Shown: positions 1-9,730 of the stretch, in pieces
Layout: each line of letters begins with the position of its first letter
Numbering within the stretch: position 1 is the stretch's first letter
DNA from: Necropsobacter massiliensis
GTDB lineage: Bacteria; Pseudomonadota; Gammaproteobacteria; Enterobacterales; Pasteurellaceae
NCBI RefSeq assembly: GCF_000827595.2
Contig: NZ_LN776188.1
Coordinates: forward strand, 1-41,509
Length of the DNA stretch: 41,509 bases
Direction: 5' to 3'
Notes under the pieces: model-generated
The model's input: the letters and a program-made list of their open reading frames with translations, nothing else
Told to the model about the DNA's origin: nothing
Databases searched by the model: none
Made by a program: the position numbers and the translations under genes

Positions 1-453
1 CAGAATAAAACCGATATCGCAGCCAATAAAACTGCACTCAAAAAACAGGAAACCGCGATTGTTAACAATCATCTAAATATCACAGAAAACCGCCAAAACA
101 TTGCGACTAACAAAACTCGTATTGATGAATTGTATAAATTCAACAACAACTTAAAAACTAGCGTGACACAAAATACTGCGCGGATCAGCAATCTGGAAGG
201 TCGAGTTGATCGACTTGAGAAGAAAATGCAGCGCAACTTTGCATCGCAGGCTGCATTAACTGGCTTGTTCCAACCATATAATATCGGTAAATTTAATCTT
301 AGTGCAGCGGTAGGCGGTTACAACTCAGAAACGGCTTTTGCAATCGGTACCGGTTATCGTTTCAACCGAAACGTTGCCGCCAAAGCAGGGATTGCGATGA
401 CGCCAAGTAGCAGCAGCATTAGTTACAATGCTGGCGTAAACTTTGAATGGTAA
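1..453 (+). CDS. Trimeric autotransporter adhesin (YadA family), C-terminal fragment
   Basis: The reading frame is open from base 1, so the 5' part of the gene lies outside the window. About 76 stalk residues are visible, then a YadA-type membrane anchor of roughly 65 residues ending in a terminal Trp, as expected for Bam-inserted beta-barrel proteins. The stalk keeps an unbroken heptad register over 11 heptads: Ile/Val/Leu mostly at a, and Asn at d in visible residues 9, 23, 30, 37 and 58, with a VTQNT motif at 55-59. In this family three chains each give four strands to one 12-stranded outer-membrane pore, and the stalk projects the adhesive head. The head, and so the ligand, is not visible. 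A strong terminator follows. Family call is secure; the adhesion target is unknown. Confidence 0.92.
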   Translation, partial: QNKTDIAANKTALKKQETAIVNNHLNITENRQNIATNKTRIDELYKFNNNLKTSVTQNTARISNLEGRVDRLEKKMQRNFASQAALTGLFQPYNIGKFNLSAAVGGYNSETAFAIGTGYRFNRNVAAKAGIAMTPSSSSISYNAGVNFEW

Positions 454-511
454 TTCAGCTAAGAATATCGCTTTATATCAACGAGGAGTAAATCAGCCTT
501 AGACAAGCATA

Positions 512-550
512 AAAAACTACCGGTATCCCGCTAGGATACTGGTAGTTTAA
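512..550 (+). terminator. Rho-independent terminator of the left adhesin gene
   Basis: A 15-bp stem (514-528 with 534-548, one G-T pair) closes a 5-base loop. It starts with an A-run and ends in TTTAATT, about 60 bases after the adhesin stop codon. Confidence 0.85.
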
Positions 551-626
551 TTGTAGATAAAAACCACTGCGGTAAAACATTTAGCGTTTTTTTGCCAGCA
601 TATAAAAGTATGCCTTTATTTATCAA

Positions 627-1277
627 TTAACGAAATTGCTGGGTCAGCGGCACTTCGGCGTCGGGTTCGTGTGTAATGCGGTTACGCAAGTCACGACGAA
701 TCACTTCAATGGTCCAGAACCAGAAAATATGACCGACTAATTCCGAAACATGCTCATACCATGGCCATTCAGACACCGGTGGCGTTAAGCCCAATGCCGG
801 GAATGAAATGTAGTGAACGCATAAATTGGCAATAAGACCGGCGCCGATACCTTGCCAGAATTTGATTTTAGGGAAACGTTCGGCAACCAAACAATAGCCG
901 ATAGCAAACACTAAGGAGAAAGTGATATGCGTTACGCCGATCCAGTCAAAACCATAGTCGGCAAAGGTAAATGCAGCCTGAGTGGGATCAATACCAAGAT
1001 AATCGCGCAAGAAAACATGCGGCGGGTTTAAAAATGCGCGCGAACATTGCTCCAGCGCGGCTGCCTGTGCGGCAACTTGATCCGCGGCGGAATTTAGCGC
1101 GTCCAACACTGGCTGCGGACAGGCGGCGGTGAATAAATCTTTTGGACTGCGCGGTGGGAACGGATGTTCTGCACCCCATTTAACAAAGGCAGAAACAAGA
1201 CCTGCAATAATACCGACAAACACAGCCAAGCCGTAACGGCGACGTGCCGGATCGGTCTGAACAAATAAACCTGACAT
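627..1277 (-). CDS. yagU: Inner membrane protein YagU (DUF1440)
   Basis: This 216-residue protein aligns by eye with E. coli YagU over its whole length: RRRYGLA near the start, the [15 protein letters not shown] block, the WIGVTHI segment and the [13 protein letters not shown] tail. Hydrophobic stretches near residues 14-36, 112-133, 142-165 and 178-194 suggest four membrane segments. E. coli YagU has been linked to acid resistance, but its molecular activity is unknown. The protein is about a dozen residues longer than the E. coli one because of an Ala/Gln-rich insert near residues 60-76. It appears monocistronic: talB upstream on the same strand ends in its own terminator. Confidence 0.9.
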   Translation of the reverse strand: MSGLFVQTDPARRRYGLAVFVGIIAGLVSAFVKWGAEHPFPPRSPKDLFTAACPQPVLDALNSAADQVAAQAAALEQCSRAFLNPPHVFLRDYLGIDPTQAAFTFADYGFDWIGVTHITFSLVFAIGYCLVAERFPKIKFWQGIGAGLIANLCVHYISFPALGLTPPVSEWPWYEHVSELVGHIFWFWTIEVIRRDLRNRITHEPDAEVPLTQQFR

Positions 1278-1430
1278 AGATACTCCGATTTCAATAAAGA
1301 AAAGAATAGACTGTATGTAATACAGCGCTCATAAATAATACGATTTTAATAAAAATCGTGCTGATCTTAAGCAATCAGTTAGAATAGTCAAGGGCTTTCT
1401 GCCTAGAAGGTGGTAGTAAAACAGCAAAAC

Positions 1431-1470
1431 CCGCCCCTATCAATTGAATTCGTTCAACTTTCGGGGGCGG
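1431..1470 (-). terminator. Terminator downstream of talB
   Basis: A 7-bp G/C-only stem (CCGCCCC 1431-1437 with GGGGCGG 1464-1470) has a loop of 26 bases. On the minus strand it is followed by GTTTTGCTGTTTT. An uptake core (1494-1502) and a small GTGAAA/TTTCAC hairpin lie between it and the talB stop. Confidence 0.6.
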
Positions 1471-1517
1471 ATTAAAAAACAGTGAAAAATTTCACCGCAC
1501 TTTTACGGTGGGGCTAA

Positions 1518-2471
1518 TCAGAATTTTGCCGCCAGCATGGCTTCCAGTTTTTCCTGATCAGCGGCGAATTTACGGATCCCTTCCGCCAGTTTTTCCACCG
1601 CCATGGCATCGCTGTTATGCTGCCAGTAAAACTCGCTTTCCGTTAATGGTTGCGGTTTAGCCTGCACCTCGCCACAAAAGGCCAGTTTACGCTCAAGTGC
1701 GGTTTGATTTTCCTGCAATGCTTTCAGTAACGGCGGCGCAATTGTCAATCGGTCGCAACCGGCAAGTTCGGTAATTTCACCGACATTGCGGAAACTGGCG
1801 CCCATCACCACGGTTTGATAGCCGTGTTGTTTGTAGTAATTGTAGATTTTGGTAACCGAAATCACGCCCGGATCTTGCGCTGGCGCATAGTCTTTTTTCT
1901 CGCCATTGGCTTTATACCAGTCCAAAATGCGTCCCACAAACGGTGAAATCAAATACACGCCCGCCTCTGCACAAGCGCGCGCTTGCGCTTCGGAGAATAA
2001 TAAGGTCAGATTACAGTTGATGCCTTCTTTTTCCAGAATTTCCGCCGCGCGGATACCCTGCCACGTGGAGGCGATTTTGATTAAAATACGCTCATTTGAG
2101 ATGCTAGCTTCATTATAAAGACGAATTAATTTGCGCGCTTTTGCCACCGTCGCCTCGGTGTTGTACGACAATCTGGCATCCACTTCGGTAGAAACCCGTC
2201 CCGGCACGATTTTCAGAATTTCTAGACCGATATTCACCGCCAGTTTATCTTCCGCATCAATCAGCTGTTGGGCTTTATCTTGGCTCTGCGTTTTTGCATA
2301 CGCAATTGCCTCATCGATTAGCGGGGCATATTGCGGCAGGGCGGATGCGCTTAAAATTAATGAAGGATTGGTGGTGGCATCCTGCGGTCGGTATTGTTTG
2401 ATAGCGTCGATATCACCGGTATCGGCAACTACAACGGTCATACTGCGAAGTGCGTCTAATTGTGTGGTCAT
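1518..2471 (-). CDS. talB: Transaldolase B
   Basis: Transaldolase of the pentose phosphate pathway, exchanging a dihydroxyacetone unit between sedoheptulose 7-phosphate and glyceraldehyde 3-phosphate in the cytosol. Starting at the ATG at 2471 gives 317 residues, the usual length. It puts the Schiff-base lysine at K132 (LIKIAST) and the catalytic Asp at D17 (VADTGD), matching E. coli TalB numbering exactly. An in-frame ATG 12 bases upstream (2483) overlaps the Shine-Dalgarno sequence GAGGAA and is unlikely to be used. An uptake core lies inside the gene at 1695, where it encodes part of QTALE. talB is divergent from tag across about 190 bases. Confidence 0.97.
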   Translation of the reverse strand: MTTQLDALRSMTVVVADTGDIDAIKQYRPQDATTNPSLILSASALPQYAPLIDEAIAYAKTQSQDKAQQLIDAEDKLAVNIGLEILKIVPGRVSTEVDARLSYNTEATVAKARKLIRLYNEASISNERILIKIASTWQGIRAAEILEKEGINCNLTLLFSEAQARACAEAGVYLISPFVGRILDWYKANGEKKDYAPAQDPGVISVTKIYNYYKQHGYQTVVMGASFRNVGEITELAGCDRLTIAPPLLKALQENQTALERKLAFCGEVQAKPQPLTESEFYWQHNSDAMAVEKLAEGIRKFAADQEKLEAMLAAKF

Positions 2472-2659
2472 AATTTTCCTCATTGATTATGGTTTCATTA
2501 TGGATAATTGATTATTACAATAACACATCTTTGTTATGATGAAACGGATATTTTGGCTTTAACAGCAATAGGCAGATGCTGTCTGATTTTCAGGTCGCTT
2601 ATCATAGGCGAAGCCGATAAAAATAACCGTGATCTCAATCACAGTATTTGGAGTAAAAC

Positions 2660-3217
2660 ATGGCGATACGTTGTGCTTGGTGCGAAAATGCACAGATTTA
2701 TCTGGACTATCACGATCAGGAATGGGGCAAACCGCAATACGACAGTCTGAAATTATTTGAAAAACTCTGTTTGGAGGGTCAGCAAGCGGGATTGTCTTGG
2801 ATTACGGTGCTGAAAAAACGTGAACATTATCGGCGGGCATTTTATGGCTTTGAGCCGACCAAAATTGCGCAAATGCACGAACAGGACATTGATCGGCTGA
2901 TGCAAAACCCCGGACTTATCCGCCACCGCGCCAAGCTGGAAGCAATTATCAAAAATGCCAAGGCTTATCTGGCAATGGAAAAGTGCGGTGAAAATTTCAG
3001 CGATTTTATTTGGTCGTTTGTCAATCATCAGCCGCAAATCAATGACAGACCCGATTTAGACAGCATTCCGACACGCACACCAACCTCCGCATTAATGTCC
3101 AAAGCGCTGAAGAAAAGAGGCTTCGTATTTGTAGGCGAGACAACCTGTTATGCATTTATGCAATCGATGGGATTGGTAGACGATCACCTCAACGACTGCT
3201 TCTGCAAGCATAAATAA
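2660..3217 (+). CDS. tag: DNA-3-methyladenine glycosylase I
   Basis: Base-excision repair enzyme that removes 3-methyladenine from alkylated DNA. The 185 residues show the zinc ligands typical of Tag: C5 and H18 near the N-terminus, H176 and C180 near the C-terminus. The substrate pocket block LEGQQAGLSW holds the conserved Glu (E39). Length matches E. coli Tag (187). A GGAG ribosome-binding site lies about 7 bases before the ATG. An uptake core at 2981 is read in frame as part of EKCGE. It stands alone, between divergent talB and downstream lptD. Confidence 0.96.
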   Translation: MAIRCAWCENAQIYLDYHDQEWGKPQYDSLKLFEKLCLEGQQAGLSWITVLKKREHYRRAFYGFEPTKIAQMHEQDIDRLMQNPGLIRHRAKLEAIIKNAKAYLAMEKCGENFSDFIWSFVNHQPQINDRPDLDSIPTRTPTSALMSKALKKRGFVFVGETTCYAFMQSMGLVDDHLNDCFCKHK

Positions 3218-3283
3218 CATGCTTTTTAACCGAATTTTCTTTATAATCAAGCAAATTTTACCTCACGGATAAACGGTTAACCG

Positions 3284-5626
3284 ATGAAAAGAAACTATTA
3301 CACCTTGCTTTCGCTGTCTGTTCTGACCGCATTCTATAGCGCGCACAGCCGGGCGGATTTACAACAACAATGTTTAATCGGCGTACCGCATTTCAGCGGC
3401 GAAGTTATTCAAGGCGATCCGAACGATCAGCCGGTTTATATTGAAGCGGATCGCGCGGAACTCAACCAGCCCACCAGCGCACGTTATGAAGGCGGGGTGG
3501 ATATCAAACAGGGCAACCGTCATCTGCAATCCGCTATTGCGGAAGTGCGGCAATCCGGCGAAGGCGATAACGTTCAGCGTTATGCGTATGCCAAAGGCGG
3601 TTTCGATTACAAAGACAATTTAATCAACCTGACCGGCGATAATGCGAAAATTCATTTAAACAGCAAAGACAGCGATATTGAAAACGCCGATTATCAGCTG
3701 GTGAACCGTCAAGGGCGCGGAAAAGCAGAGCACGTGGAACTGCGCGGCGATTACCGACTGATGAAAAACGCCACGTTCACATCCTGTCTGCCGAACGATA
3801 ATGCTTGGGCAATTGATGCCAGCGAAATGCGCCAATATATTCAGGAAGAATATGTGGAAATGTGGCACGCGCGTTTTAAAGTGCAGGGCGTGCCGATTTT
3901 CTATACGCCTTATTTGCAGTTGCCGATAGGCGATCGACGCCGTTCCGGCTTATTGATACCCAATGCTGGCAGTTCGAGCCGCGACGGTTACTGGTATTCA
4001 CAGCCAGTGTACTGGAACATCGCGCCCAACTTCGACGCCACCATTACCCCGAAATACATGTCGCACCGCGGCTGGCAAATGAACGGTGAGTTTCGTTATT
4101 TGACCGCGCTCGGCGAAGGAAAAATCGCGGGCGAATATTTAAACGACGATCGCTATAAAGACTTTACCGACGACAACCGTTCCCGCCATTTATTCCACTG
4201 GCAGCACAGTTCCCGTTTTCTGAAAGACTGGCGCTTAAATGTGAATTACACCCGCGTCAGCGATAAACGCTATTTCAACGATTTTGATTCCGACTACGGC
4301 AGCAGCACCGACGGTTATGCCGATCAAACCGCGCGTATCGCCTATTATCAGCCGAATTATAATCTCGCGATTTCGGCAAAACAGTTCCAAGTGTTTGATG
4401 AAGCCAGTATCGGGCCTTACCGTGCTTTACCGCAAATTGATTTTAATTATTACAAAAACAATCTGGCGGACGGCTTACTGGATTTCAAACTGTTCTCACA
4501 AGCGGTACGTTTTGAAAACGACAGCTCGCGGATGCCGAAAGCTTGGCGTTTTCACGTAGAACCGAGCCTGACATTACCGCTGTCCAATCATTATGGTAGC
4601 TTAAATATTGAAACCAAACTGTACGCCACCCATTACAATCAGACTAAAGGCAGCGCAAGCGATGCGGAAGAAGTGCAAAGATCCGTCAATCGGGTACTGC
4701 CGCAAGTAAAAGTCGATTTACAAACCTTGTTGGCAAGCCGACAAAGTTTTATCGACGGCTACACCCAGACCATCGAACCGCGCGTACAATATTTATATCG
4801 CCCTTACAAAGACCAAAGCAATATCGGTTCTCAACTAAATTCTCAATATCTGGGCTTCGGTTATGATTCCGTCTTGCTGCAACAGGATTATTATTCGTTA
4901 TTCCGTGACCGCCGTTACAGCGGCCTTGACCGTATCGCCTCCGCCAACCAGTTCACTGTCGGCGGTACCACTCGTTTTTATGACCAACAAGCCAATGAAC
5001 GCTTTAACCTGTCACTGGGGCAAATTTACTATATCCGCGATTCCCGCATTGATGACGACGCCCAGAACAGCACGCACGGTTCATCGTCTTCTTGGGCGCT
5101 GGAATCAAATTGGCGTATCTCACCACAATGGAATTGGCGCGGCAGCTATCAATACGACACCAGCCTGAACCAAACCTCGCTGGCCAATACCACGCTGGAA
5201 TTTAACCCGCAGGGCAACAATCTGGTGCAGCTGAATTACCGTTATGCTAGTCAGGCTTATATCGACCAAAACCTGACCTCCAGCATTAACCGCTATAATC
5301 AGGATATTAAACAGCTCGGTGTCGTTGCCGCGTGGGAAGTGACCGATAACTGGGCAGTGGTCGGACGTTATTATCAGGATCTGGCACTGAAAAAACCAGT
5401 GGAACAATATCTCGGCGTACAATATAACGCCTGCTGCTGGGCAGTCGGTGTTGGGGTAAGACGCTATGTCACCAGCCGCACCAATCAAAAGGATGACGAA
5501 GTGTTATACGATCACGGCATCGGTTTCACCTTTGAGCTGCGCGGTTTGGGCAACGATCACCGCAGTGGCATCGAAGACATGCTGAAAAAAGGCAAACTGC
5601 CTTATATTCAACCGTTCAGCCTATAA
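3284..5626 (+). CDS. lptD: LPS-assembly outer membrane protein LptD
   Basis: Large beta-barrel that, with the lipoprotein LptE as plug, inserts lipopolysaccharide into the outer leaflet of the outer membrane. The 780 residues begin with a signal peptide (about 1-24, cut near SRA/D). A periplasmic OstA/LptA-like jellyroll follows at about 45-190, then the C-terminal barrel. Four cysteines are in the family pattern: C30, C168 and the adjacent pair C717-C718. These form the interdomain disulfides needed for function in E. coli, which ties this gene to dsbA in the same window. The start has no clear Shine-Dalgarno; the palindrome CGGTTAACCG sits directly before the ATG. Unlike in E. coli, surA and pdxA do not follow. 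Confidence 0.97.
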   Translation: MKRNYYTLLSLSVLTAFYSAHSRADLQQQCLIGVPHFSGEVIQGDPNDQPVYIEADRAELNQPTSARYEGGVDIKQGNRHLQSAIAEVRQSGEGDNVQRYAYAKGGFDYKDNLINLTGDNAKIHLNSKDSDIENADYQLVNRQGRGKAEHVELRGDYRLMKNATFTSCLPNDNAWAIDASEMRQYIQEEYVEMWHARFKVQGVPIFYTPYLQLPIGDRRRSGLLIPNAGSSSRDGYWYSQPVYWNIAPNFDATITPKYMSHRGWQMNGEFRYLTALGEGKIAGEYLNDDRYKDFTDDNRSRHLFHWQHSSRFLKDWRLNVNYTRVSDKRYFNDFDSDYGSSTDGYADQTARIAYYQPNYNLAISAKQFQVFDEASIGPYRALPQIDFNYYKNNLADGLLDFKLFSQAVRFENDSSRMPKAWRFHVEPSLTLPLSNHYGSLNIETKLYATHYNQTKGSASDAEEVQRSVNRVLPQVKVDLQTLLASRQSFIDGYTQTIEPRVQYLYRPYKDQSNIGSQLNSQYLGFGYDSVLLQQDYYSLFRDRRYSGLDRIASANQFTVGGTTRFYDQQANERFNLSLGQIYYIRDSRIDDDAQNSTHGSSSSWALESNWRISPQWNWRGSYQYDTSLNQTSLANTTLEFNPQGNNLVQLNYRYASQAYIDQNLTSSINRYNQDIKQLGVVAAWEVTDNWAVVGRYYQDLALKKPVEQYLGVQYNACCWAVGVGVRRYVTSRTNQKDDEVLYDHGIGFTFELRGLGNDHRSGIEDMLKKGKLPYIQPFSL

Positions 5627-5636
5627 GCGGCAAACA

Positions 5637-5665
5637 AAAACGGCGGAATACTCATCCGCCGTTTT
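5637..5665. terminator. Bidirectional terminator between lptD and rsmJ
   Basis: An 11-bp stem (AAAACGGCGGA with TCCGCCGTTTT) has a 7-base loop, and A- and T-tracts on both sides. It ends rightward lptD and leftward rsmJ. Confidence 0.88.
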
Positions 5666-5752
5666 AGCCGATAGGCACTGCCGAAAAACACAAAAAACCG
5701 ACCGCACTTTTCTTTTTGCGCTAACCTCTCTAAATAAGATTCGCCGGCAACA

Positions 5753-6529
5753 CTATTCCGCCTGATGCAAATAAATATCAAAACGGTGATTTTTAGTCTC
5801 GCGGCTAAAGTGCGGTGCTTTTTGCGCAAGAAAATCGGCATAATCGGAGCGTTTCACCACTACGCGTCGACGCGCCAAACGCAGCGCCGGCAGCAGTAAT
5901 TGATCTGCATCGTCGTCTGCGCCGACCAAATGCTGAAAAAGGCGCATTTCTTTTTTCACCAAGGCACTTTTCGGTTTATGCGGATACATCGGATCCAAAT
6001 ACACGACATCAGCGCAATCGGCGACAGGATCGAGCGCCGCAATATGCCCGCGCGGCAGCAAGTGCATATTGTGCCGCATCATCGTCCCGATTTCCGCATC
6101 CTGATAAGCGCGTCGCAAACCGTCTTGTAACAACAAATAGACCACCGGATGACGCTCCAGCAAACGCACGTGGCAGCCGATGGCAGCCAATACAAAAGCA
6201 TCGCGCCCCAGCCCTGCGGTCGCATCAATCACCGTCGGCATATAATCTTTTTTGATTCCCACCGCTTTAGCAATGGCTTCACCACGCCCGCCGCCGAATT
6301 TACGCCGATGAGCCAGCACACCGCCGACAAAATCCACATAGACCGCCCCCAGTTTCGGTTCGTCCAGTCGGCGCAACTCCAAACGCGCGTCACCGTTGAC
6401 CTCGCATTGCACCAGCGCCAGCTGACTGCGCGAATCATGAATCAGCCCATTTTGCGCACAAAGTGCGGTGAAATTTTCGCGGTTTTCGGTTTCACAACGC
6501 AGTTGAATCGCTATTTTTTGATCAGCCAT
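5753..6529 (-). CDS. rsmJ: 16S rRNA (guanine-1516-N2)-methyltransferase RsmJ
   Basis: SAM-dependent enzyme that methylates G1516 of 16S rRNA. The 258 residues carry the RsmJ signature [12 protein letters not shown] and the SAM-binding motif [19 protein letters not shown] motif corresponds to the catalytic motif IV of N2-guanine methyltransferases. The start lies inside the end of trmA, a 19-base overlap in another frame, with a GGAAAG Shine-Dalgarno within trmA, so the two are probably translationally coupled. Both products modify stable RNA. An uptake core is embedded at 6461 and another at 5808. Confidence 0.95.
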   Translation of the reverse strand: MADQKIAIQLRCETENRENFTALCAQNGLIHDSRSQLALVQCEVNGDARLELRRLDEPKLGAVYVDFVGGVLAHRRKFGGGRGEAIAKAVGIKKDYMPTVIDATAGLGRDAFVLAAIGCHVRLLERHPVVYLLLQDGLRRAYQDAEIGTMMRHNMHLLPRGHIAALDPVADCADVVYLDPMYPHKPKSALVKKEMRLFQHLVGADDDADQLLLPALRLARRRVVVKRSDYADFLAQKAPHFSRETKNHRFDIYLHQAE

Positions 6530-7605
6530 ACGCCGCTTTCCATATGATCGGTATAAGGAAATTGATCGAACAACGCCGCTTTTTCAATGCGGTGTGTACG
6601 GCATAAAGTGCGTAAATTTTCGCACAGGCTGTCAGGATTGCAGGAAATATACAAAATGCGCTCATAATGGCTTACCAGCGCCAGCGTGCCGGCATCCAAC
6701 CCGGCGCGCGGCGGATCCACCAAAATCGTGCTGCATTGATAATCCCGCAGATTAATCCCCTGCAAACGATTAAACGCGCGCACACCGTTCATCGCTTGGG
6801 TAAATTCTTCCGCCGACATGCGGATAATCTGCAAATTATCAATGCCGTTTGCCGCAATATTAAATTGCGCCGCCGCAACCGAAGACTTGGCAATTTCCGT
6901 TGCCAGCACCCGACGAAAATTGTGCGCCAGCGCAATGGAAAAGTTGCCGTTGCCACAATATAATTCCAGCAAATCGCCCTGACTGTGGCGTGTGCAGGCT
7001 TGCGCCCATTGCAGCATTTTGCCGTTCACCGCCGCATTGGGTTGGGTAAAGCTGTTTTCCACCTGCCGATAAATATAATCTTTGCCGTTGACGGTCAGCA
7101 CTTCGTCAATAAAATCCTGATGTAAACAAAGTTTCTGCTTGCTGGCACGTCCAATCAGTTCAACGGCAAATCCCTGTTGTTGCAAATCCATTTTCAGCTC
7201 TGTTGCCGCCTGTAGCCATGTCTGATCCAGTGGCTTGTGATAAAGCAGACTGACAATAATCTTGTTGCTTAAGGTGCTGAGATAATCAATCTGAAACAAA
7301 CGCCAGCGCAGCACCTCTTGCGCTTTTAGGCGCGGCACAAGCGCTTGCATCATGCGATTGATCAAACGGGATGCGACGGGAAAGTTGTCGATGCGACAAC
7401 GCCGCCGAGTTTGTGGATCAAACATAATGTGGTACAGATCGTCGTTATCGTGCCACACTCTAAACTCCGCGCGCATACGATAATGTTGCGGCGGCGAGTC
7501 AAACACCTCGATCTCCGGCGGATCAAAAGGCGCTAAAAGTGCGGTCAGTTTTTTGTGTTTTTCCGCCAATAGCGCGGTATATTCGTCAATCGGTAAAGTT
7601 TGCAT
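6511..7605 (-). CDS. trmA: tRNA (uracil-54-C5)-methyltransferase
   Basis: Makes ribothymidine 54 in the T-loop of tRNA (and U341 in tmRNA) using SAM. The sequence shows the SAM motif [10 protein letters not shown], the [13 protein letters not shown] block, the catalytic nucleophile Cys in YISCNP and the C-terminal [14 protein letters not shown]. Starting at 7605 gives 364 residues, close to the 366 of E. coli, and MQTLPIDEY aligns with the E. coli N-terminus. An alternative in-frame ATG at 7617 adds four residues; neither has a strong Shine-Dalgarno. It follows maoP after a terminator-like hairpin and overlaps rsmJ by 19 bases. Confidence 0.96.
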   Translation of the reverse strand: MQTLPIDEYTALLAEKHKKLTALLAPFDPPEIEVFDSPPQHYRMRAEFRVWHDNDDLYHIMFDPQTRRRCRIDNFPVASRLINRMMQALVPRLKAQEVLRWRLFQIDYLSTLSNKIIVSLLYHKPLDQTWLQAATELKMDLQQQGFAVELIGRASKQKLCLHQDFIDEVLTVNGKDYIYRQVENSFTQPNAAVNGKMLQWAQACTRHSQGDLLELYCGNGNFSIALAHNFRRVLATEIAKSSVAAAQFNIAANGIDNLQIIRMSAEEFTQAMNGVRAFNRLQGINLRDYQCSTILVDPPRAGLDAGTLALVSHYERILYISCNPDSLCENLRTLCRTHRIEKAALFDQFPYTDHMESGVWLIKK

Positions 7606-7629
7606 GAAAATTATCAACAGTTGCTAATA

Positions 7630-7661
7630 TAAAAAAACAAAAGGCTTGAAATGCTCAAGCC
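7630..7661 (-). terminator. Terminator downstream of maoP
   Basis: A 7-bp stem (GGCTTGA 7643-7649 with TCAAGCC 7655-7661) has a 5-base loop. On the minus strand it is followed by TTTTGTTTTTTT. It lies before trmA, so trmA-rsmJ probably depend on readthrough or on a promoter of their own. Confidence 0.85.
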
Positions 7662-7683
7662 CTTAGTCTGTGTAATGCGCTCT

Positions 7684-8013
7684 TTATTCCGCAGAAAAGT
7701 CGTCCAGATTATCCGCGCCAACCACGCCGGACAAGGTATAGACGCGCTTGGTGCTGGAAATGCGGGAGCGATATTTATTCCACGTTTTTTCAAAGAAGGT
7801 TTCTGCCGGACGCTTGCCCTGACAGAATGCCACAAAAGCTTTTTCTTCTTCGGTAACCGGTTTGCGTTCGCCCAGCTCCAAGGCTTTAAACGCCTGACCG
7901 TACTGTTCCAGTGCCTGAGATTCTTTAATGGTGTAATCACCGTGGCGTGCGAAACCGCGCGGGTAATGCTTGTCGTCAAAAAAACGACGGGTAACGCTAA
8001 AACTTTCAGCCAT
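7684..8013 (-). CDS. maoP: MaoP / YifE family protein (DUF413)
   Basis: The 109 residues match E. coli MaoP (YifE): MAESFSVT at the start, [14 protein letters not shown], then [10 protein letters not shown] and a basic region ending in TLSG. In E. coli MaoP acts with the site maoS to organise the Ori macrodomain of the chromosome. Whether a maoS equivalent exists here is not known; I did not identify one. The start is supported by a GAGGA Shine-Dalgarno. It lies downstream of dsbA on the same strand and ends in a strong terminator. Confidence 0.9.
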   Translation of the reverse strand: MAESFSVTRRFFDDKHYPRGFARHGDYTIKESQALEQYGQAFKALELGERKPVTEEEKAFVAFCQGKRPAETFFEKTWNKYRSRISSTKRVYTLSGVVGADNLDDFSAE

Positions 8014-8086
8014 AATATCCTCAAATTATCAGTAGTAAAAACGGCAGGCATTAAACCAATTTTTTACCGTTTTTGCAATTTTTTTG

Positions 8087-8722
8087 TTATTTTTGCAGCA
8101 AAGCCTTGACAGTTTCCACATATTCCTGCACAAAACCGTCCGCGCTGCGGGTTAAACCTTCCGGATTAACGCGGAACTTGCCGTTTACGTAGAAATCCGG
8201 CACGCCATGCACTTGTAATTTCTCCGCCAGTTTAACCTGTTGATTCACCAAACCGTTTACCGCAAAACTGTTGATACCGCCGTCAAACTGTTCTGCGGTT
8301 ACGCCGTTATCCAAAAAGATCTTACGTACCGCATCTTGTGAAGGTGCGGATTGATCTCTGTCCGCCACCGCTTTTTTGGCAGCTTCAAACAACGGCGCTT
8401 TTACTTTATCTTCAACCCCCAGCGCCATCGCCAACGCCCACGCGCGGGTTAAATTTTCAGACTGAAAGCCCAAGAAGGTAACATGATATTGTTTAAACTT
8501 CGTGCCTTCTGGTAAGGCGTCTTTCACTTTTTGCGGAATGCCGTATTCCATCTCAAAGGAATAACAGTGCGGGCAATAAAAAGAGAAAAACTCCACCACT
8601 TCTGGCTGCAACGAACGCTCCGTATTCAGCGCGATATATTGTTTGCCTTCCGTTAAATCCAATGCCTGCGCATTGGCGATAAATAACAATGATGTTAATG
8701 CAAAAAGAAATTTTTTGATCAT
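8087..8722 (-). CDS. dsbA: Periplasmic thiol:disulfide oxidoreductase DsbA
   Basis: Introduces disulfide bonds into exported proteins and is itself re-oxidised by DsbB. The 211 residues have a signal peptide (about 1-20, ending AQA), a thioredoxin-fold active site CPHC (C50, C53) and the cis-proline loop HGVPDFY. Likely clients in this window are LptD (four cysteines) and perhaps the lipoprotein at 9731. The order yihD-dsbA recalls the E. coli mobA-yihD-srkA-dsbA neighbourhood, but the kinase gene srkA is absent. Confidence 0.97.
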   Translation of the reverse strand: MIKKFLFALTSLLFIANAQALDLTEGKQYIALNTERSLQPEVVEFFSFYCPHCYSFEMEYGIPQKVKDALPEGTKFKQYHVTFLGFQSENLTRAWALAMALGVEDKVKAPLFEAAKKAVADRDQSAPSQDAVRKIFLDNGVTAEQFDGGINSFAVNGLVNQQVKLAEKLQVHGVPDFYVNGKFRVNPEGLTRSADGFVQEYVETVKALLQK

Positions 8723-8738
8723 GAGATTATGTCCTTAT

Positions 8739-9005
8739 TTATTTAAGAATGCCGCGCGCTTTTAATAGCGCGGTTTTAAAATCGTCTTCATAGTCTTTTT
8801 TGATTCCCGGAATGGGTTCGCTTTTATCTTTACCGTACATTTTCAGATGATAAATGATCACCTCGTCGGTCAACTCTGAAACGGGTTTATCAAAACCGGC
8901 TTCCGCGGCGATTTTCTGCAAAATCTGGATTAAATGCAAATCCGGATCGTTAGACCAGTAGGGTTGTAGAAGTTCCAACACTTCGTGCAAACGATGACAT
9001 TTCAT
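8739..9005 (-). CDS. yihD: YihD family protein (DUF1040)
   Basis: This 88-residue acidic cytosolic protein aligns with E. coli YihD along its length: [44 protein letters not shown]. Its function is unknown. It has an AAGGAA Shine-Dalgarno and ends 16 bases before the dsbA start, so the two are probably cotranscribed. It is divergent from mobA across about 63 bases, as in E. coli. Confidence 0.92.
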   Translation of the reverse strand: MKCHRLHEVLELLQPYWSNDPDLHLIQILQKIAAEAGFDKPVSELTDEVIIYHLKMYGKDKSEPIPGIKKDYEDDFKTALLKARGILK

Positions 9006-9068
9006 AAAGTTTTCCTTATTATGTGCAAAATCTTCCCGATCATACTTGAATTACGATGAGAATAAAAC

Positions 9069-9638
9069 ATGGCAATCACAATTAGTGCGGTAATTTTAGC
9101 CGGCGGACGGGCGACACGCATGGGCGGCGCCGACAAAGGGTTGCAGCTGTTTCGCGGCGAACCGCTGTTTATGCACGTTTATCGCCGTCTGTCCGCTCAA
9201 GTCGAGGACATTTCCCTTAACGCCAATCGCAATCGGCAACGCTACCGCGCAAGCGGGCTGCCGGTTTTTGCCGACCGACTGCCGGGTTTTCAGGGACCGT
9301 TAAGCGGCATGCTGACCGCGTTGGAGCGGGCGCACACTGAATTTGTGCTGTTCGTGCCCTGCGATACGCCTTTTCTGCCGGCGGATCTGCGCATAAAGCT
9401 GCAAAGTGCGGTGGAAAAATCGCACGTTTTTGCCGCCTACGCCCATGACGGTGAACGCGAACACCCCACCTGCTGTCTGCTTGCCGTCGCCTTGAAAGAC
9501 AAATTAGAGGCTTATCTGCGCCGCGGACATCGTCGGATATTGCAATTTCTGCGCGAAAACGACGCGCAAGCGGTGGATTTCAGCCAACAGCCAACCGCCT
9601 TCACCAATATAAATACCACCGCGGATCTGGAAAGGTGA
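9069..9638 (+). CDS. mobA: Molybdenum cofactor guanylyltransferase
   Basis: Transfers GMP from GTP to molybdopterin, giving the guanine dinucleotide cofactor used by DMSO-reductase-family enzymes. The 189 residues start with the nucleotidyltransferase loop LAGGRATRMGGADKGL (about 10-25). Further on are GFQGPLSGML and PCDTPFLP, where the Asp is the expected metal/GTP ligand. The partner mobB is not adjacent here but lies 8 kb to the right, in the rpoE cluster. An uptake core at 9404 is read as QSAVE. Confidence 0.95.
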   Translation: MAITISAVILAGGRATRMGGADKGLQLFRGEPLFMHVYRRLSAQVEDISLNANRNRQRYRASGLPVFADRLPGFQGPLSGMLTALERAHTEFVLFVPCDTPFLPADLRIKLQSAVEKSHVFAAYAHDGEREHPTCCLLAVALKDKLEAYLRRGHRRILQFLRENDAQAVDFSQQPTAFTNINTTADLER

Positions 9639-9730
9639 TGCAGCTCACATAACGGTAGTACATTTTTGCTTTTTTATCGCCCCTATAATCAGTATAATGC
9701 TCGGCATGATTTTCAATCGGGAAGACCAAT

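Noticed and set aside
2508-2750. Rightward 80-codon frame overlapping the start of tag
   Set aside because: It overlaps tag in another frame with no initiation signal; tag has the conserved motifs and its own Shine-Dalgarno.
5815-6547. Rightward open frames opposite rsmJ
   Set aside because: They are antisense to a well-supported methyltransferase and are His/Arg/Pro-rich, as expected from the complement of coding DNA.
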